From Burkholderia sp. PAMC 26561 (lineage in GTDB: Bacteria; Pseudomonadota; Gammaproteobacteria; Burkholderiales; Burkholderiaceae): a stretch of 64,000 nt of DNA. Shown in pieces: positions 28,322-36,370 of the stretch. The first letter of the stretch is position 1. The number at the start of each line of letters is the position of its first letter. Location of the stretch: positions 372,001 to 436,000 of the forward strand of contig NZ_CP014308.1 of assembly GCF_001557535.2 (NCBI RefSeq). The letters run 5' to 3'. The notes under the pieces were generated by a model. It searched no databases. It saw only the letters and a list, made by a program, of their open reading frames with translations, and had not been told where the DNA came from. The translations under genes and the position numbers were made by a program.

Positions 28322-29065
28322 CTAGGCGTGCAAGTGTCGTGGCCGCTGGCTATTGTATGCGCCAGACAACAAGCGAGCGCTCATTGCTCCGAACAGCAGC
28401 CCGGTTCCGCCCCAAAGGATCGCGTGCATCCCCCAAGCTGCCATCCGGAAACTCCAAAGGAGGACAGCAGGAAATGCTGCCGGCACCTCGTTGATGTTAG
28501 GCAGAAATGCCATCACGGCGACTATAATGGCGACGAATACGGCTCCCGCGCCAATGGATGCATTCCATCCTCCGAGCCGACGCTCAAGTCCACCGCGGAG
28601 CTTTACAGCAAAGACCATGGAGACAACAGAGACAAGCAACATCAGGAAATAGAGCTCGGTACGATAGGCTATCGTCCCAGGCTCGCCTACCGACGGCGGA
28701 TTTGCTGGATATTTGATGCCAGGCACCAGCACGATTGCTACGAACGCCCCTACTGCAAGGTACCCAGACAACGCACGAGCGCTCAAATTTCCCGATCGCC
28801 CGTGCGCGTAGGCAAACACCAACGCAAACAGCCCGCCAACGGACGTTCCATACACGGCAACTGCCGTAAAGAGGCCGATTCCAGCCTGCGTCTTGCGACT
28901 AACGAGTTCCGGCTCTGGAGCATCGCCCTTTGCCGTGGCAACGCTTTCCTCGAAAGCTATCGCGCGGGCGACTGTGGGCTCGCCTGCTATGGTGGCGAAT
29001 CCAAACGTGATGAGGCTTGAAATGAAACCCGCGGCCAATCCTCGAATAAGCAATTTTCCGATCAT
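28322..29065 (-). CDS. cbtA: Cobalt transporter subunit CbtA
   Basis: A 247-residue inner-membrane protein with about five or six transmembrane segments, starting M-I-G-K-L-L-I-R-G-L-A-A-G-F. The conserved loop P-G-I-K-Y-P-A-N-P-P-S-V-G-E-P and R-T-E-L-Y-F are hallmarks of CbtA, the larger partner of a B12-regulated cobalt uptake system known from genome comparisons. The CbtB gene precedes it by 13 bp. Both follow the cobalt-type nitrile hydratase genes, so the pair most likely supplies Co to that enzyme instead of to cobalamin synthesis; no B12 gene or riboswitch is near. The family assignment is strong. Confidence 0.88.
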   Translation of the reverse strand: MIGKLLIRGLAAGFISSLITFGFATIAGEPTVARAIAFEESVATAKGDAPEPELVSRKTQAGIGLFTAVAVYGTSVGGLFALVFAYAHGRSGNLSARALSGYLAVGAFVAIVLVPGIKYPANPPSVGEPGTIAYRTELYFLMLLVSVVSMVFAVKLRGGLERRLGGWNASIGAGAVFVAIIVAVMAFLPNINEVPAAFPAVLLWSFRMAAWGMHAILWGGTGLLFGAMSARLLSGAYNSQRPRHLHA

Positions 29066-29078
29066 GACAGCACCTCAT

Positions 29079-29288
29079 TTAGTGGCACGGAAAACCGAGA
29101 AGATGCCGGCCGTCATGCACAAATTCGTGGACGTACAAGCCTTGAATCATCGAGGTTGCCCCTTGCTCGGCGCCCACGAAATAGATGGCTAGTAAAAGCA
29201 GCAGGCCAACGAATATTGCCCACGGCGCGATATCGCAGAGCGGGACGGGCACCGGCTCCACTAGCGGATCAAGAGAAGCTTCATTCAT
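29079..29288 (-). CDS. cbtB: Cobalt transporter subunit CbtB
   Basis: A 69-residue protein with one transmembrane segment (about residues 22-42) and the family's histidine-rich C-terminus H-E-F-V-H-D-G-R-H-L-L-G-F-P-C-H, which is thought to bind the metal. Length and motif match CbtB. It is located 149 bp after the nitrile hydratase accessory gene and 13 bp before cbtA on the same strand. Confidence 0.9.
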   Translation of the reverse strand: MNEASLDPLVEPVPVPLCDIAPWAIFVGLLLLLAIYFVGAEQGATSMIQGLYVHEFVHDGRHLLGFPCH

Positions 29289-29437
29289 TTCAGTTCTCCA
29301 AAATTGGATCTATACCGACAATGCAGGGATGACGATTCCCAGGCGCGAACGCAGTACACGCTGTGGCTGGCGTCTGACGAAACCGACTCAGCTCTCTGCA
29401 CGCTAGGCAGACTTCGAAAAACCAGGAAAAGGCCGAC

Positions 29438-29875
29438 TCAGGCGAAGCTCTTGACCGCCGAACTGACTACTAACGGCTCCCCGCGGCGCGGTGCAATGTG
29501 CTCGTGATCCGGTGGGCAAGTAGCATGCTCAAGCCTTACTGCTTCACCATGCGGGGTGTTGAGATATGCAACCTTCCACATGGCCGCGCGGGTGGGCGAA
29601 TCGCCGGGTGCAAGCTGACCTGTTTCGATAAGGATTGCATCGAGCGCATCAACCCACTGCCGGAAGTAGGCATCGTTTACGGATTCCCCGGGTCGAGCCG
29701 GCGAGGCTGATATCTTTTCGCTGAACACACGGACCCAGTCTTCCCAACTGAAACAACCGTTCTCGTTCAGTCGCAGAACGAGCGCGAAGGCTTGTGCTTG
29801 CCACGGTGCGTCGAAAGCCCTCTCTTCCTGATCCCGAATAATTTCCGGCAACGTTGATCCAGAAAATTTATTCAT
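29438..29875 (-). CDS. Nitrile hydratase accessory protein (activator)
   Basis: The 145-residue protein resembles nitrile hydratase activators (P14K/NhhG-like): F-D-A-P-W-Q-A-Q-A-F-A-L-V-L-R-L, F-S-W-E-D-W-V-R-V-F, Y-F-R-Q-W-V-D-A-L-D-A-I-L, and the C-terminal tail. Such proteins share the beta N-terminal fold and help insert cobalt into the alpha subunit by self-subunit swapping. The ATG overlaps the stop of the upstream beta C-terminal gene (ATGA), indicating translational coupling. The assignment is good; the mechanism is taken from the family. Confidence 0.85.
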   Translation of the reverse strand: MNKFSGSTLPEIIRDQEERAFDAPWQAQAFALVLRLNENGCFSWEDWVRVFSEKISASPARPGESVNDAYFRQWVDALDAILIETGQLAPGDSPTRAAMWKVAYLNTPHGEAVRLEHATCPPDHEHIAPRRGEPLVVSSAVKSFA

Positions 29876-30237
29876 CGGTCGTCCTCGTTACTGACAGCAT
29901 CCAAATGGTCATCCCAAAGGTCGATGCGTAACGTACTGTTAGCGTTTGCGACACTTCCCCAAAGGTCCTCGGCCGCAAAGCTGATGTTGTACACGTGCTG
30001 TGGCGCGGGCCCGTTGCCGTGAGCCATCGTGTCCGGCAAAATGAATACCCCATAGTCGGCCTCGACGGTACCGACTTTGCCTTTCACGTACTGGGTAACG
30101 CGCGTATGTCCGGCTGGGTTTAGATTTCTTGCACGAACACGCTGGCCCACAGAGAACTTGGGGGCGACAGGCTGGTCTACTCGTTCCGATGCGCCGGTCG
30201 CCAAGACACCAGGTACCATTTCTTTGGTTACGGGCAT
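29872..30237 (-). CDS. Nitrile hydratase beta subunit, C-terminal (SH3-like) half as a separate gene
   Basis: The 121-residue product (ATG at 30237; a TTG at 30243 overlapping the previous stop is possible) covers only the C-terminal barrel of a nitrile hydratase beta subunit: F-S-V-G-Q-R-V-R-A-R-N-L-N-P-A-G-H-T-R, V-K-G-K-V-G-T-V, G-P-A-P-Q-H-V-Y-N-I-S-F and L-R-I-D-L-W-D-D-H-L. GGGGA lies eight bases upstream of the ATG, so it is translated on its own. With the 101-residue product before it, the pair adds up to one normal beta subunit. Similar splits occur in toyocamycin nitrile hydratase and thiocyanate hydrolase. Confidence 0.85.
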   Translation of the reverse strand: MPVTKEMVPGVLATGASERVDQPVAPKFSVGQRVRARNLNPAGHTRVTQYVKGKVGTVEADYGVFILPDTMAHGNGPAPQHVYNISFAAEDLWGSVANANSTLRIDLWDDHLDAVSNEDDR

Positions 30238-30239
30238 GT

Positions 30240-30545
30240 TCAATTCCCCTTAAGTTGAGCCATCCGAGCTTCGATTTCGGCCGTCGAAACTATCCCTGCC
30301 TCGTCCAGATTCTTTTCCACTGAGGCCAGCCAGTGCTCGTAGTAGCTCGAGGAAAGGTAATGTGCTGCATTCATCCTTTCCATGCCATGACGAAATGCAT
30401 GGAGATTGATCGTTCCTATTGCAAATAGAGAAAGGAACATCGCGAGGACGCGCCCTTCCCACTCGTCGGCGAACGCGAGTTCCTGCGCCCTGTAGTGGAT
30501 TTCTCCGAGCCCGTGCATACCGCCAAGATCGTGAATACCGTTCAT
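30240..30545 (-). CDS. Nitrile hydratase beta subunit, N-terminal half as a separate gene
   Basis: The 101-residue product starts M-N-G-I-H-D-L-G-G-M-H-G-L-G, the typical beginning of nitrile hydratase beta subunits, and includes E-W-E-G-R, F-R-H-G-M-E-R-M and Y-Y-E-H-W-L-A-S-V-E. It ends where the helical half normally passes into the SH3-like barrel. GGAGGG four bases before the ATG is a strong ribosome site. The stop abuts the next gene. Before the IS3 insertion the gene lay 23 bp behind the alpha-subunit stop; it is now cut off from that promoter by 1.27 kb. Confidence 0.87.
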   Translation of the reverse strand: MNGIHDLGGMHGLGEIHYRAQELAFADEWEGRVLAMFLSLFAIGTINLHAFRHGMERMNAAHYLSSSYYEHWLASVEKNLDEAGIVSTAEIEARMAQLKGN

Positions 30546-30628
30546 CGAACCCTCCGCAATTGTTCAGGTCATGCGATAGGGAGTTTGGGAATACCTGAGG
30601 TCGGTCGGAATCCGTGGACGCCAACGGG

Positions 30629-31504
30629 TTAAGCAGCGATTTTACTCAAATGGAATCGCTGCGTGAAAGCGGCCGGCGACAGATAGTCCAGACGCTCCTG
30701 CGTGCGCAGCCGGTTGTAGAAGATCTCGATGTATTCCGTGATTTCTTTGATGGCTTCGTCGCGAGTCGCGAACTTGCGATGATAGATAAGTTCGTTCTTC
30801 AGCGAGCCCCAGAACGATTCGATAGGTGCATTGTCGAAACAATTTCCGCGTCTGCTCATAGATGCCTGCATGCCGAACTGTTTGAGAAGATTCTGATAAG
30901 CGTGGGCGCAGTACTGACTACCGCGATCAGTATGTTGTATCAGGCCCGTCGGTGGCCGGTGCGACGCGACAGCCCGAAACAGCGCCTGCATGACCAGCTG
31001 TTTTGTCATGCGCTCGCTCATGGCATAGCCGACGATCTCTCCGCTAAACAGATCCTTGAGTCCGGCTAGATACAGCCATCCCTCATCGGTCGCGATGTAG
31101 GTAATGTCACCGCACCAGGCCTGATTTGGTGCGCTCACACTGAAGTCCTGGTCCAGGATGTTCGGTGCGACTGGCAGGTTGTGCGTCGAGTTGGTCGTCG
31201 CCTTGAACTTGCGCTTTTGCTTGCAGCGAAGGCCGAGCTTCGCCCGCAGACGCTTGATGCGGTGAACACCAATCTGGACACCGTGGTTCGCCAGATCCTT
31301 CTGTAGCCGTTCCGGGCCGAAGGTTTGTCGGCTACGCTCGTGAGCTGCACGCACCTGCGCTTCGAGCCGAGACTCCTGCTGCGCGTGCAACGACAGCGGC
31401 CGTTTGCGCCAGGCATAGTAGCCACTCGTGGACACGCCCAGGAACCGGCACATCGGCGGCACAGGGTACTGCTGTCGCATCTGCTCAATTGCGTCGTACT
31501 TCAC
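30629..31504 (-). CDS. IS3-family transposase, orfB (DDE integrase)
   Basis: The 291-residue frame contains the integrase-like core of IS3 transposases: H-T-H-like start, W-C-G-D-I-T-Y-I (first Asp), H-T-D-R-G-S-Q-Y (second Asp), and S-R-R-G-N-C-F-D-N-A-P-I-E-S-F-W-G-S-L-K (Glu), then Y-N-x-x-R near the end. All catalytic residues are kept. The frame is -1 relative to orfA and would be expressed as an OrfAB fusion by slippage at 31534-31540. Confidence 0.93.
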   Translation of the reverse strand: MKYDAIEQMRQQYPVPPMCRFLGVSTSGYYAWRKRPLSLHAQQESRLEAQVRAAHERSRQTFGPERLQKDLANHGVQIGVHRIKRLRAKLGLRCKQKRKFKATTNSTHNLPVAPNILDQDFSVSAPNQAWCGDITYIATDEGWLYLAGLKDLFSGEIVGYAMSERMTKQLVMQALFRAVASHRPPTGLIQHTDRGSQYCAHAYQNLLKQFGMQASMSRRGNCFDNAPIESFWGSLKNELIYHRKFATRDEAIKEITEYIEIFYNRLRTQERLDYLSPAAFTQRFHLSKIAA

Positions 31505-31803
31505 CGCGACTCCTTCGCGAAGTACGTTGCAAACTTTTTTAACAGATCGCGCTCCATCTTCACTTCTGCCAACTCTCGCTTGAGCCGGCTCAGCTCCGCC
31601 TCGATCTCTGTCAGTGGTTTCTGGGTTTGCCCGACGTTCTCCAGCTTGCCGTCCTTTGCGGCGCGAACCCAGTTCGCCAACGTCTTCATCGATATTGACA
31701 ATCGACGGGCAGCTTCAGACACGCCCACTCCGTCAGTCATTGCCAGTTTTACTGCTTCTTCACGAAATTCCTTCGTGTACACAGCCTTCGGGATTCGCTT
31801 CAT
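31501..31803 (-). CDS. IS3-family transposase, orfA (helix-turn-helix, leucine zipper)
   Basis: About 100 residues from the ATG at 31803 (GAGG five bases upstream; the ATG at 31815 is an alternative). It has a helix-turn-helix (F-R-E-E-A-V-K-L-A, V-S-E-A-A-R-R-L-S-I-S-M-K-T-L-A-N-W) and a leucine-rich coiled coil (residues about 65-92). A slippery AAAAAAG heptamer (31540 to 31534, leftward) lies near its 3' end, the common -1 frameshift signal that fuses OrfA to OrfB. Confidence 0.92.
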   Translation of the reverse strand: MKRIPKAVYTKEFREEAVKLAMTDGVGVSEAARRLSISMKTLANWVRAAKDGKLENVGQTQKPLTEIEAELSRLKRELAEVKMERDLLKKFATYFAKESR

Positions 31804-31860
31804 CAGTGCCTCCATTCCTCAATTCTACGGAATGTTGGCGTCCACTTTTTTCAGCCGACC

Positions 31861-32451
31861 TCAACCAGTCCCAATCATCGAGTCGCGCGTGACGAGTTCG
31901 ATCAACTGCTCCTCGATCCAGCCATCAGTCCCCGGTGGCCGCTCCGGTAAGACCATATAGCGAACTTCGGCGCTACTGTCCCACACGCGCACTTCTTTGC
32001 TGTCAGGTACGTCGAGACCCAATTCACTCAGCACACCCCTCGGGTCGATGACGACCCGCGAGCGATAAGGTGCGGCCTTGTACCAGACAGGCGGCAGCCC
32101 CAACGTCGGCCATGGATAGCATGAACACAATGTGCATACTAGTACGTTATGCACTGTCGGCGTGTTCTCGACCACCACCATGTCTTCGCCCTGAACTCCG
32201 GAATAGCCCAGCTCAAGAATCGCCGCGTTACTGTCGCTCAACAGTCGAGCCTTATATTCAGGATCCGCCCAAGCTCGGGCCACGACGGCGGCGCCGTTCC
32301 GAGGCCCGATTTTGTGCTGATATGCGTCCACGATTTCGTCAAGCGCAGCTGGATCAACGAGCTGCTTTTCGACCAACAACGATTCGAGAGCTCTCACCCG
32401 CAGTTCGATATCTGACGGCGCCTTGGTGTGCTCGTGCTCATGAGATGTCAT
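31861..32451 (-). CDS. Cobalt-type nitrile hydratase alpha subunit, 3' end replaced by IS3
   Basis: 196 residues from the ATG at 32451 (GGAG six bases before; the ORF is open from 32463). The metal-binding loop is [10 protein letters not shown] with Cys106, Cys109 and Cys111; threonine between the first two cysteines indicates the Co type, and Tyr-Pro-Trp after it favours nitrile hydratase over thiocyanate hydrolase. [15 protein letters not shown] and V-T-R-D-S-M-I-G follow. The IS3 element removes the last seven original residues. The product hydrates nitriles to amides; N-terminal H-E-H-E-H is a possible metal-handling tag. Most of the fold is kept, so activity may survive. Confidence 0.9.
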   Translation of the reverse strand: MTSHEHEHTKAPSDIELRVRALESLLVEKQLVDPAALDEIVDAYQHKIGPRNGAAVVARAWADPEYKARLLSDSNAAILELGYSGVQGEDMVVVENTPTVHNVLVCTLCSCYPWPTLGLPPVWYKAAPYRSRVVIDPRGVLSELGLDVPDSKEVRVWDSSAEVRYMVLPERPPGTDGWIEEQLIELVTRDSMIGTG

Positions 32452-33310
32452 CTTGCACTCCATTGTTAATCCAACGATTTAAACCATGCGATTTTGGCGC
32501 GGAACTCCGTTAGATATGTAACTGATGTCGTTCAGATCCGGCGGCCATGCAGGTCGTACCCGGAGCGAACGCGTGTCGAGCGGATGAAAAGTTCGGGAAG
32601 TCCTGACGCCGAGCTCTCGCTCACCTCATGATCTTGCTACAAACCAAATGAGTTTGAAATGGCCTCGTCTTTTCAGGTAGAAACGCCAGCGACCGACTGT
32701 GACAAGTATTCCGTGCAACAACAAGTCATCCTTAGGTGTGGCCACGCCTCAGTGCATCGCGAGCCTTTGAAACGCACCGAGAAGGCCGCGGATCAAGAAA
32801 CCACGATAGAATGAATCGGGCCACACCGGGCAATTAGTTGACGTTAAGCGCGTTGGTCTCGGACTGATTGCTCGTTCGTCGCCCAATGCCAGAGGTAGCG
32901 TGTCCTCTGGCATGCTTCCCAACGCCGGCACAATCAGGCTGCCGGTTTCCATGTAAACAATTATCGAGGCCGCATTTGAAAAGGTGTTCCGTTGTCGACG
33001 GATGAGGCAACCGACCGGCCCGATACCGCGTTCGCCCACCGACATGGGCGAACAGCGCAACTGAAGATTTTAAATCGATAGACATACCAAAGGACAAGTT
33101 CGCTTCCTCAAGTTATGCGGCATTCTGGTTGCCTGGTTTTTGGACCAAATGAGTCTCATGTGGCCCGCATCCCAGCGTGAACCCGTCGCGTAGTTCGAGG
33201 AGATGGTTTTTCGGTCCGTACGACTTCCTTCTCGTTCGAGCCACGAATGCGGTGCATGCCCGACGTTCTTGCGCAACCTGTAGACTGCGCGCCCCATTCT
33301 GGAGAAAAAC
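32452..33310. other. Upstream region of the nitrile hydratase locus
   Basis: No gene was identified; leftward frames at 32749-33097 show no family. A perfect 9-bp hairpin lies at 32887-32912. The nitrile hydratase promoter should be in the first 200 bp but no clear box was found. Confidence 0.45.
32887..32912. repeat. Perfect 9-bp hairpin
   Basis: TGCCAGAGG (32887-32895) and CCTCTGGCA (32904-32912) are separated by eight bases. No T-run follows on either strand, so it is more likely a binding site or RNA structure than a terminator. Confidence 0.45.
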
Positions 33311-33592
33311 ATGAAAGTGATGGCCGTGGGTACGCTCACTCCTCTAACGCCCGAGCAACGCCTGGAAATTCTGCCGAAGGAAGTGCCGGCGACGCTGAAA
33401 ATCTATCTCGAGGACAAGATGGAACAGTTTTGGCTGCGTGAGAAAGAGGCGGGTGTCATTTTCCTGATGAACGTCGACACAGCAGAGGCGGCCGGGAAGA
33501 TCCTAGGCGAACTTCCTCTGGTGAAGGCAAACCTTCTCAAGTTCGAATTGTTGCCGATTGGGCCTTTGCTTCCCCTTGGCATGCTGCTGTAG
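33311..33592 (+). CDS. Muconolactone-isomerase-like small protein
   Basis: A 93-residue protein starting at the ATG at 33311, with GGAG six bases upstream. The pattern M-K-V-M-A-V-G-T-L-T, W-L-R-E-K-E-A-G-V-I-F-L-M-N-V-D-T-A-E-A-A and L-P-L-V-K-A-N-L-L-K-F-E-L-L-P-I-G-P-L fits the ferredoxin-like dimer fold of the muconolactone delta-isomerase family (PF02426) and related YCII-like proteins. A catabolic role cannot be claimed because no catechol-pathway gene is near. It lies alone between the nitrile hydratase locus and an IS110 remnant. Confidence 0.65.
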   Translation: MKVMAVGTLTPLTPEQRLEILPKEVPATLKIYLEDKMEQFWLREKEAGVIFLMNVDTAEAAGKILGELPLVKANLLKFELLPIGPLLPLGMLL

Positions 33593-33961
33593 GACGACCG
33601 CACTAAATGCGAGGGAGGCCCTGCTTGATTTGCAATTGAAGTGTTATCGAAGCAAGAGACAGATACGAGCCTCCCAACCCAGGCGTCAAGGTGCACTTGA
33701 CCTTTAGCGCCGGCGTTGGCAACAAAAGACGCACGATGCCGGATGCGTTGGTCGGCTCAATTCGCTGGCCGTTCGCTCGGTCATCCACAAGGGGTGCGCC
33801 AGATTTTGCTAGTTGATGGATAGCTGGGGTGAACGCCGCCCCCTACGGGGAATTCGACACATAAGCGCCAGAAAGTATCCCGAGTGATGACAGCGCAAAG
33901 CCGAACGGAGTCAATGTGGCAGAGTGTTGCTACCGCTACCACTCGAAAGGGAGTAATCGTC
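33593..33961. other. Intergenic, probably the outer end of the IS110 remnant
   Basis: No gene. The last part before 33962 looks like the non-coding end of an IS110/IS1111 element, but no repeat could be fixed. Confidence 0.35.
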
Positions 33962-34440
33962 ATGGATACCTCGACCTACGGGCTGGACATTTCGAAACGC
34001 GTCTTTCAAATGAATTGGGCTGAAAGCGACACTGGGGAAATCGTTAACCGGCAGTTTACGAGGCAGCAGCTGATCGAGTTTCTCGGTCAGCGAATAGCGG
34101 GTCGTGTAGCCTTGGAAGCGTGTGGCAGTGCGCATTAGTGCGCCCGGAAGACAGCACGTTAGCCCACGAGGTCAAGTTGCCGCACGCGAAGTTTGCTCGC
34201 CCGTTCGTTCAAACCAACGAAACTGATGCAGCCGACGCGCGAGCGATTTGTATGGCCGCGCAGCAACGCGGGAAGCGCTATGTAGCGCCAAAGACGGTCG
34301 AGCAGCAAGCGACCTTGGTTTTGCATCGATGCGCTTACTGCTGATCAAATCCCGCACCATGCAGGTCAATCAACTTCACGGCCTCTTGTACAAATCGGTG
34401 TGGTCCTCACAGCCGGTCGCGCCGCTGGCATAGCCGATGT
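33962..34440 (+). pseudogene. IS110/IS1111-family transposase remnant
   Basis: Three frames follow one another: Y-G-L-D-I-S-K-R-V-F-Q (first acid of the DEDD RuvC-like domain), then V-R-P-F-V-Q-T-N-E-T-D-A-A-D-A-R-A-I (the conserved N-K-T-D-A-x-D-A region), then L-L-I-K-S-R-T-M-Q-V-N-Q-L-H-G-L-L. Frame changes lie near 34130 and 34330. The C-terminal serine-bearing domain is absent. The element is inactive. Confidence 0.75.
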
Positions 34441-34855
34441 TCGCGAGCGCCTTCACGAGGTTGAACAGGCTGTACCGGGCACGCTGTTCTTCGCTCTGAT
34501 TGTATTAGTCGAGAAAAGTCCGCCCCGGATCCTTCAGATTCTTTCGGTGTGTTTGGCCCCTTTTGGTCGAACATCCGGATGCTATGCATCACCTTTTCAA
34601 GCGCTCCGCCGAATGTCCAACGATGGATGGTTGTTGCATAGTAGTAGTGCGGCGATACGGTTATTGGTAGGCCCTGCTCCTTGATTCCTTGAACAATTAT
34701 TCAACGTAAGAGACCCGTCCCGTTGTCGGTATCACTCTCGCCGACCAACTCCATGTCGCTCCTGCTGGCCTGACAAATTTGTTTTGCGGATCAACGACGA
34801 GAAGGCCGACCCTAAAACGGTCGAGCCGATCCGCAAAGACAAGGAATGTGTTGCT
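34441..34855. other. Intergenic, no gene seen
   Basis: This follows the IS110 remnant and precedes the end of the GST gene. No family, repeat or hairpin was recognised. Confidence 0.4.
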
Positions 34856-35479
34856 TTAAATGCCATCGAAGGCTTTCAGACCGCGTTGGACTGACGGGCG
34901 CTCGGCTACATCATAGAACCAGCGCTGCAAGTTCGGGACGGCGCGCCAATCTAGGCCAGAACTAAGCGAGCCCGTTATCGTGAGCGCGCAAATATCCGCG
35001 ATGGAGAATTGATCGCCGGCCATGTATCGGGAACGTCTAACGAAGGTATCTGCGAATTTCAATGCGGCGATTGCACGTTCGTTCAGCAGGGAGGCCGCCT
35101 GCGAACTTGAGCGGTCCCGAAGAGCGAATGACGCATGGTTAGGCGCGATGACGTCTGTCACGAAGTAAAAGAATCTTTCGTACGCGCGCCCACGATTTTG
35201 CGGATCATCGGGCAACAGGCACGAGCACGATTTCTGTGCAATATAGAGAAGAATTGCATTGGACTGTGTGAGCACGAAGCGGCTGCCGCATGCCCGACGC
35301 TCGACCAGGACCGGGACCTTCCCTGCCGGATTCAGCGAGAGGTGTTCCTCCGCACGTTGCTGTCCTCCAGCGAGGTCCATGGGTCGGATTTTGTAGGACA
35401 GCGATGCCTCTTCGAGTGCAATTGAGACCCGCAAGCAATTACCGGTCTTGGCGCCGTAAAGCTCCAAAGATGTCGACAT
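34856..35479 (-). CDS. Glutathione S-transferase
   Basis: The 207-residue protein has the two-domain GST layout: an N-terminal thioredoxin-like domain (E-L-Y-G-A-K-T-G-N-C-L-R-V-S-I-A-L-E-E, cis-proline in G-K-V-P-V-L, and Q-S-N-A-I-L-L-Y-I-A for glutathione binding) and a C-terminal helical domain with F-S-I-A-D-I-C-A. It conjugates or isomerises electrophiles with glutathione in the cytoplasm. It lies 55 bp after the SDR gene on the same strand, third in an AraC-SDR-GST group. Confidence 0.87.
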   Translation of the reverse strand: MSTSLELYGAKTGNCLRVSIALEEASLSYKIRPMDLAGGQQRAEEHLSLNPAGKVPVLVERRACGSRFVLTQSNAILLYIAQKSCSCLLPDDPQNRGRAYERFFYFVTDVIAPNHASFALRDRSSSQAASLLNERAIAALKFADTFVRRSRYMAGDQFSIADICALTITGSLSSGLDWRAVPNLQRWFYDVAERPSVQRGLKAFDGI

Positions 35480-35534
35480 CAGGTATTCCTTTGAGGAAGC
35501 AACTTCAAATGCGTGGCGCCGCGAAGCGCGTAGG

Positions 35535-36368
35535 CTACGCGTCCGTTATTGCGCGCGCAGCGCCTGTGCTTGAGCTCCGATAACGAGGCGCGGGCGTCGA
35601 ATGCAGAAGCTTTTGAAAAAATATGTGACGGTCCGCATCGAACGAGCACCAGTCGGCCGGGTCTTGTAGCGATGGTAGAGTCACAATTTCCCCTCGGTCG
35701 AGCCCGTCCAGTGAGGCGTCTACTACGTCCTCCGCCGTCATCATCCAGTCGTCAGGCAAGCTCGTATGGGCCATTCCGGCTACCCGCCAGAAGTCTGTCA
35801 CCGTTGGGCCGGGTAGAACGATGTGGATGCGCACGCCCCTCGCGGAAAGTTCATGATGTAGGGCCTGCGTGAAGGCAAGGACGTACGCTTTGGTCGCACC
35901 ATATACGCTATTCAGGATCGCTGGCTGAATGGCCAGAATGGACGCTATATTGATTATGGTCCCCGTACCTCGAGCCACGAAGGCGGGCGCAACCGCATGC
36001 GTCAATCGCGTCAGGGCGCGGATGTTCAACAAGATCATGTCTTCCATGTGGTCAACATCCGAATCGACCAGGGATGAAACAGCTCCAAAGCCGGCACAGT
36101 TCACGAGCATCGTGATGCTCTTCTCAGTCCGGATTCGCGCTTCCAGAAGATGCAGGTCAGCTTGATTGTTAAGGTCGGCTATAACGGCTGTTACCGATCT
36201 TCCGTGTGCCATACCCACACGGTCAGCGACCTCGCCAAGACGTCGCTCGTTGCGCGCAACGAGCACAACGTCGTACCCACGGCCCGCCATACGGTCCGCG
36301 TAAATTGCGCCGATACCTGATGACGCGCCAGTTATGACAGCTGTTCCCATTCCTTGACGAAAGTTCAT
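35535..36368 (-). CDS. Short-chain dehydrogenase/reductase
   Basis: A classical SDR of about 277 residues. Cofactor motif T-G-A-S-S-G-I-G near residue 13, N-C-A-G-F-G (N-x-A-G), the catalytic serine in N-I-A-S-I, and Y-G-A-T-K (Tyr-x-x-x-Lys) are all present; R-N-E-R-R after the second strand suggests NADP preference. GGAG six bases before the ATG at 36368 favours this start, although the ATG at 36374 overlaps the AraC stop. Substrate unknown. It is coupled to the AraC-type regulator. Confidence 0.88.
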   Translation of the reverse strand: MNFRQGMGTAVITGASSGIGAIYADRMAGRGYDVVLVARNERRLGEVADRVGMAHGRSVTAVIADLNNQADLHLLEARIRTEKSITMLVNCAGFGAVSSLVDSDVDHMEDMILLNIRALTRLTHAVAPAFVARGTGTIINIASILAIQPAILNSVYGATKAYVLAFTQALHHELSARGVRIHIVLPGPTVTDFWRVAGMAHTSLPDDWMMTAEDVVDASLDGLDRGEIVTLPSLQDPADWCSFDADRHIFFQKLLHSTPAPRYRSSSTGAARAITDA

Positions 36369-36370
36369 GA

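Larger units (their letters stand above)
30596..31863 (-). mobile_element. Complete IS3-family insertion sequence inside the nitrile hydratase alpha gene
   Basis: The 1268-bp element has terminal inverted repeats beginning TGAGGTCGG with a further shared GTGGACGCCAAC, and is flanked by a 3-bp duplication ACC (30593-30595 and 31864-31866). It carries orfA and orfB in the arrangement typical of IS3. Removing the element plus one ACC copy rejoins the alpha-subunit frame to I-P-K-L-P-I-A and a stop. Its TGA end currently acts as the stop codon of the alpha gene. Confidence 0.92.

Noticed and set aside
28322..29288. Cobalamin riboswitch in front of cbtB-cbtA
   Set aside because: The 149 bp before cbtB are too short for the full element and no B12-box-like sequence was seen; the genes appear to be read from the nitrile hydratase operon.
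29438..32451. Thiocyanate hydrolase (ScnABC) instead of nitrile hydratase
   Set aside because: The split beta subunit fits both, but after the Cys loop the alpha subunit reads Tyr-Pro-Trp as in nitrile hydratases (thiocyanate hydrolases have a different sequence there), and the subunit lengths match nitrile hydratase. Kept only as an alternative to test.
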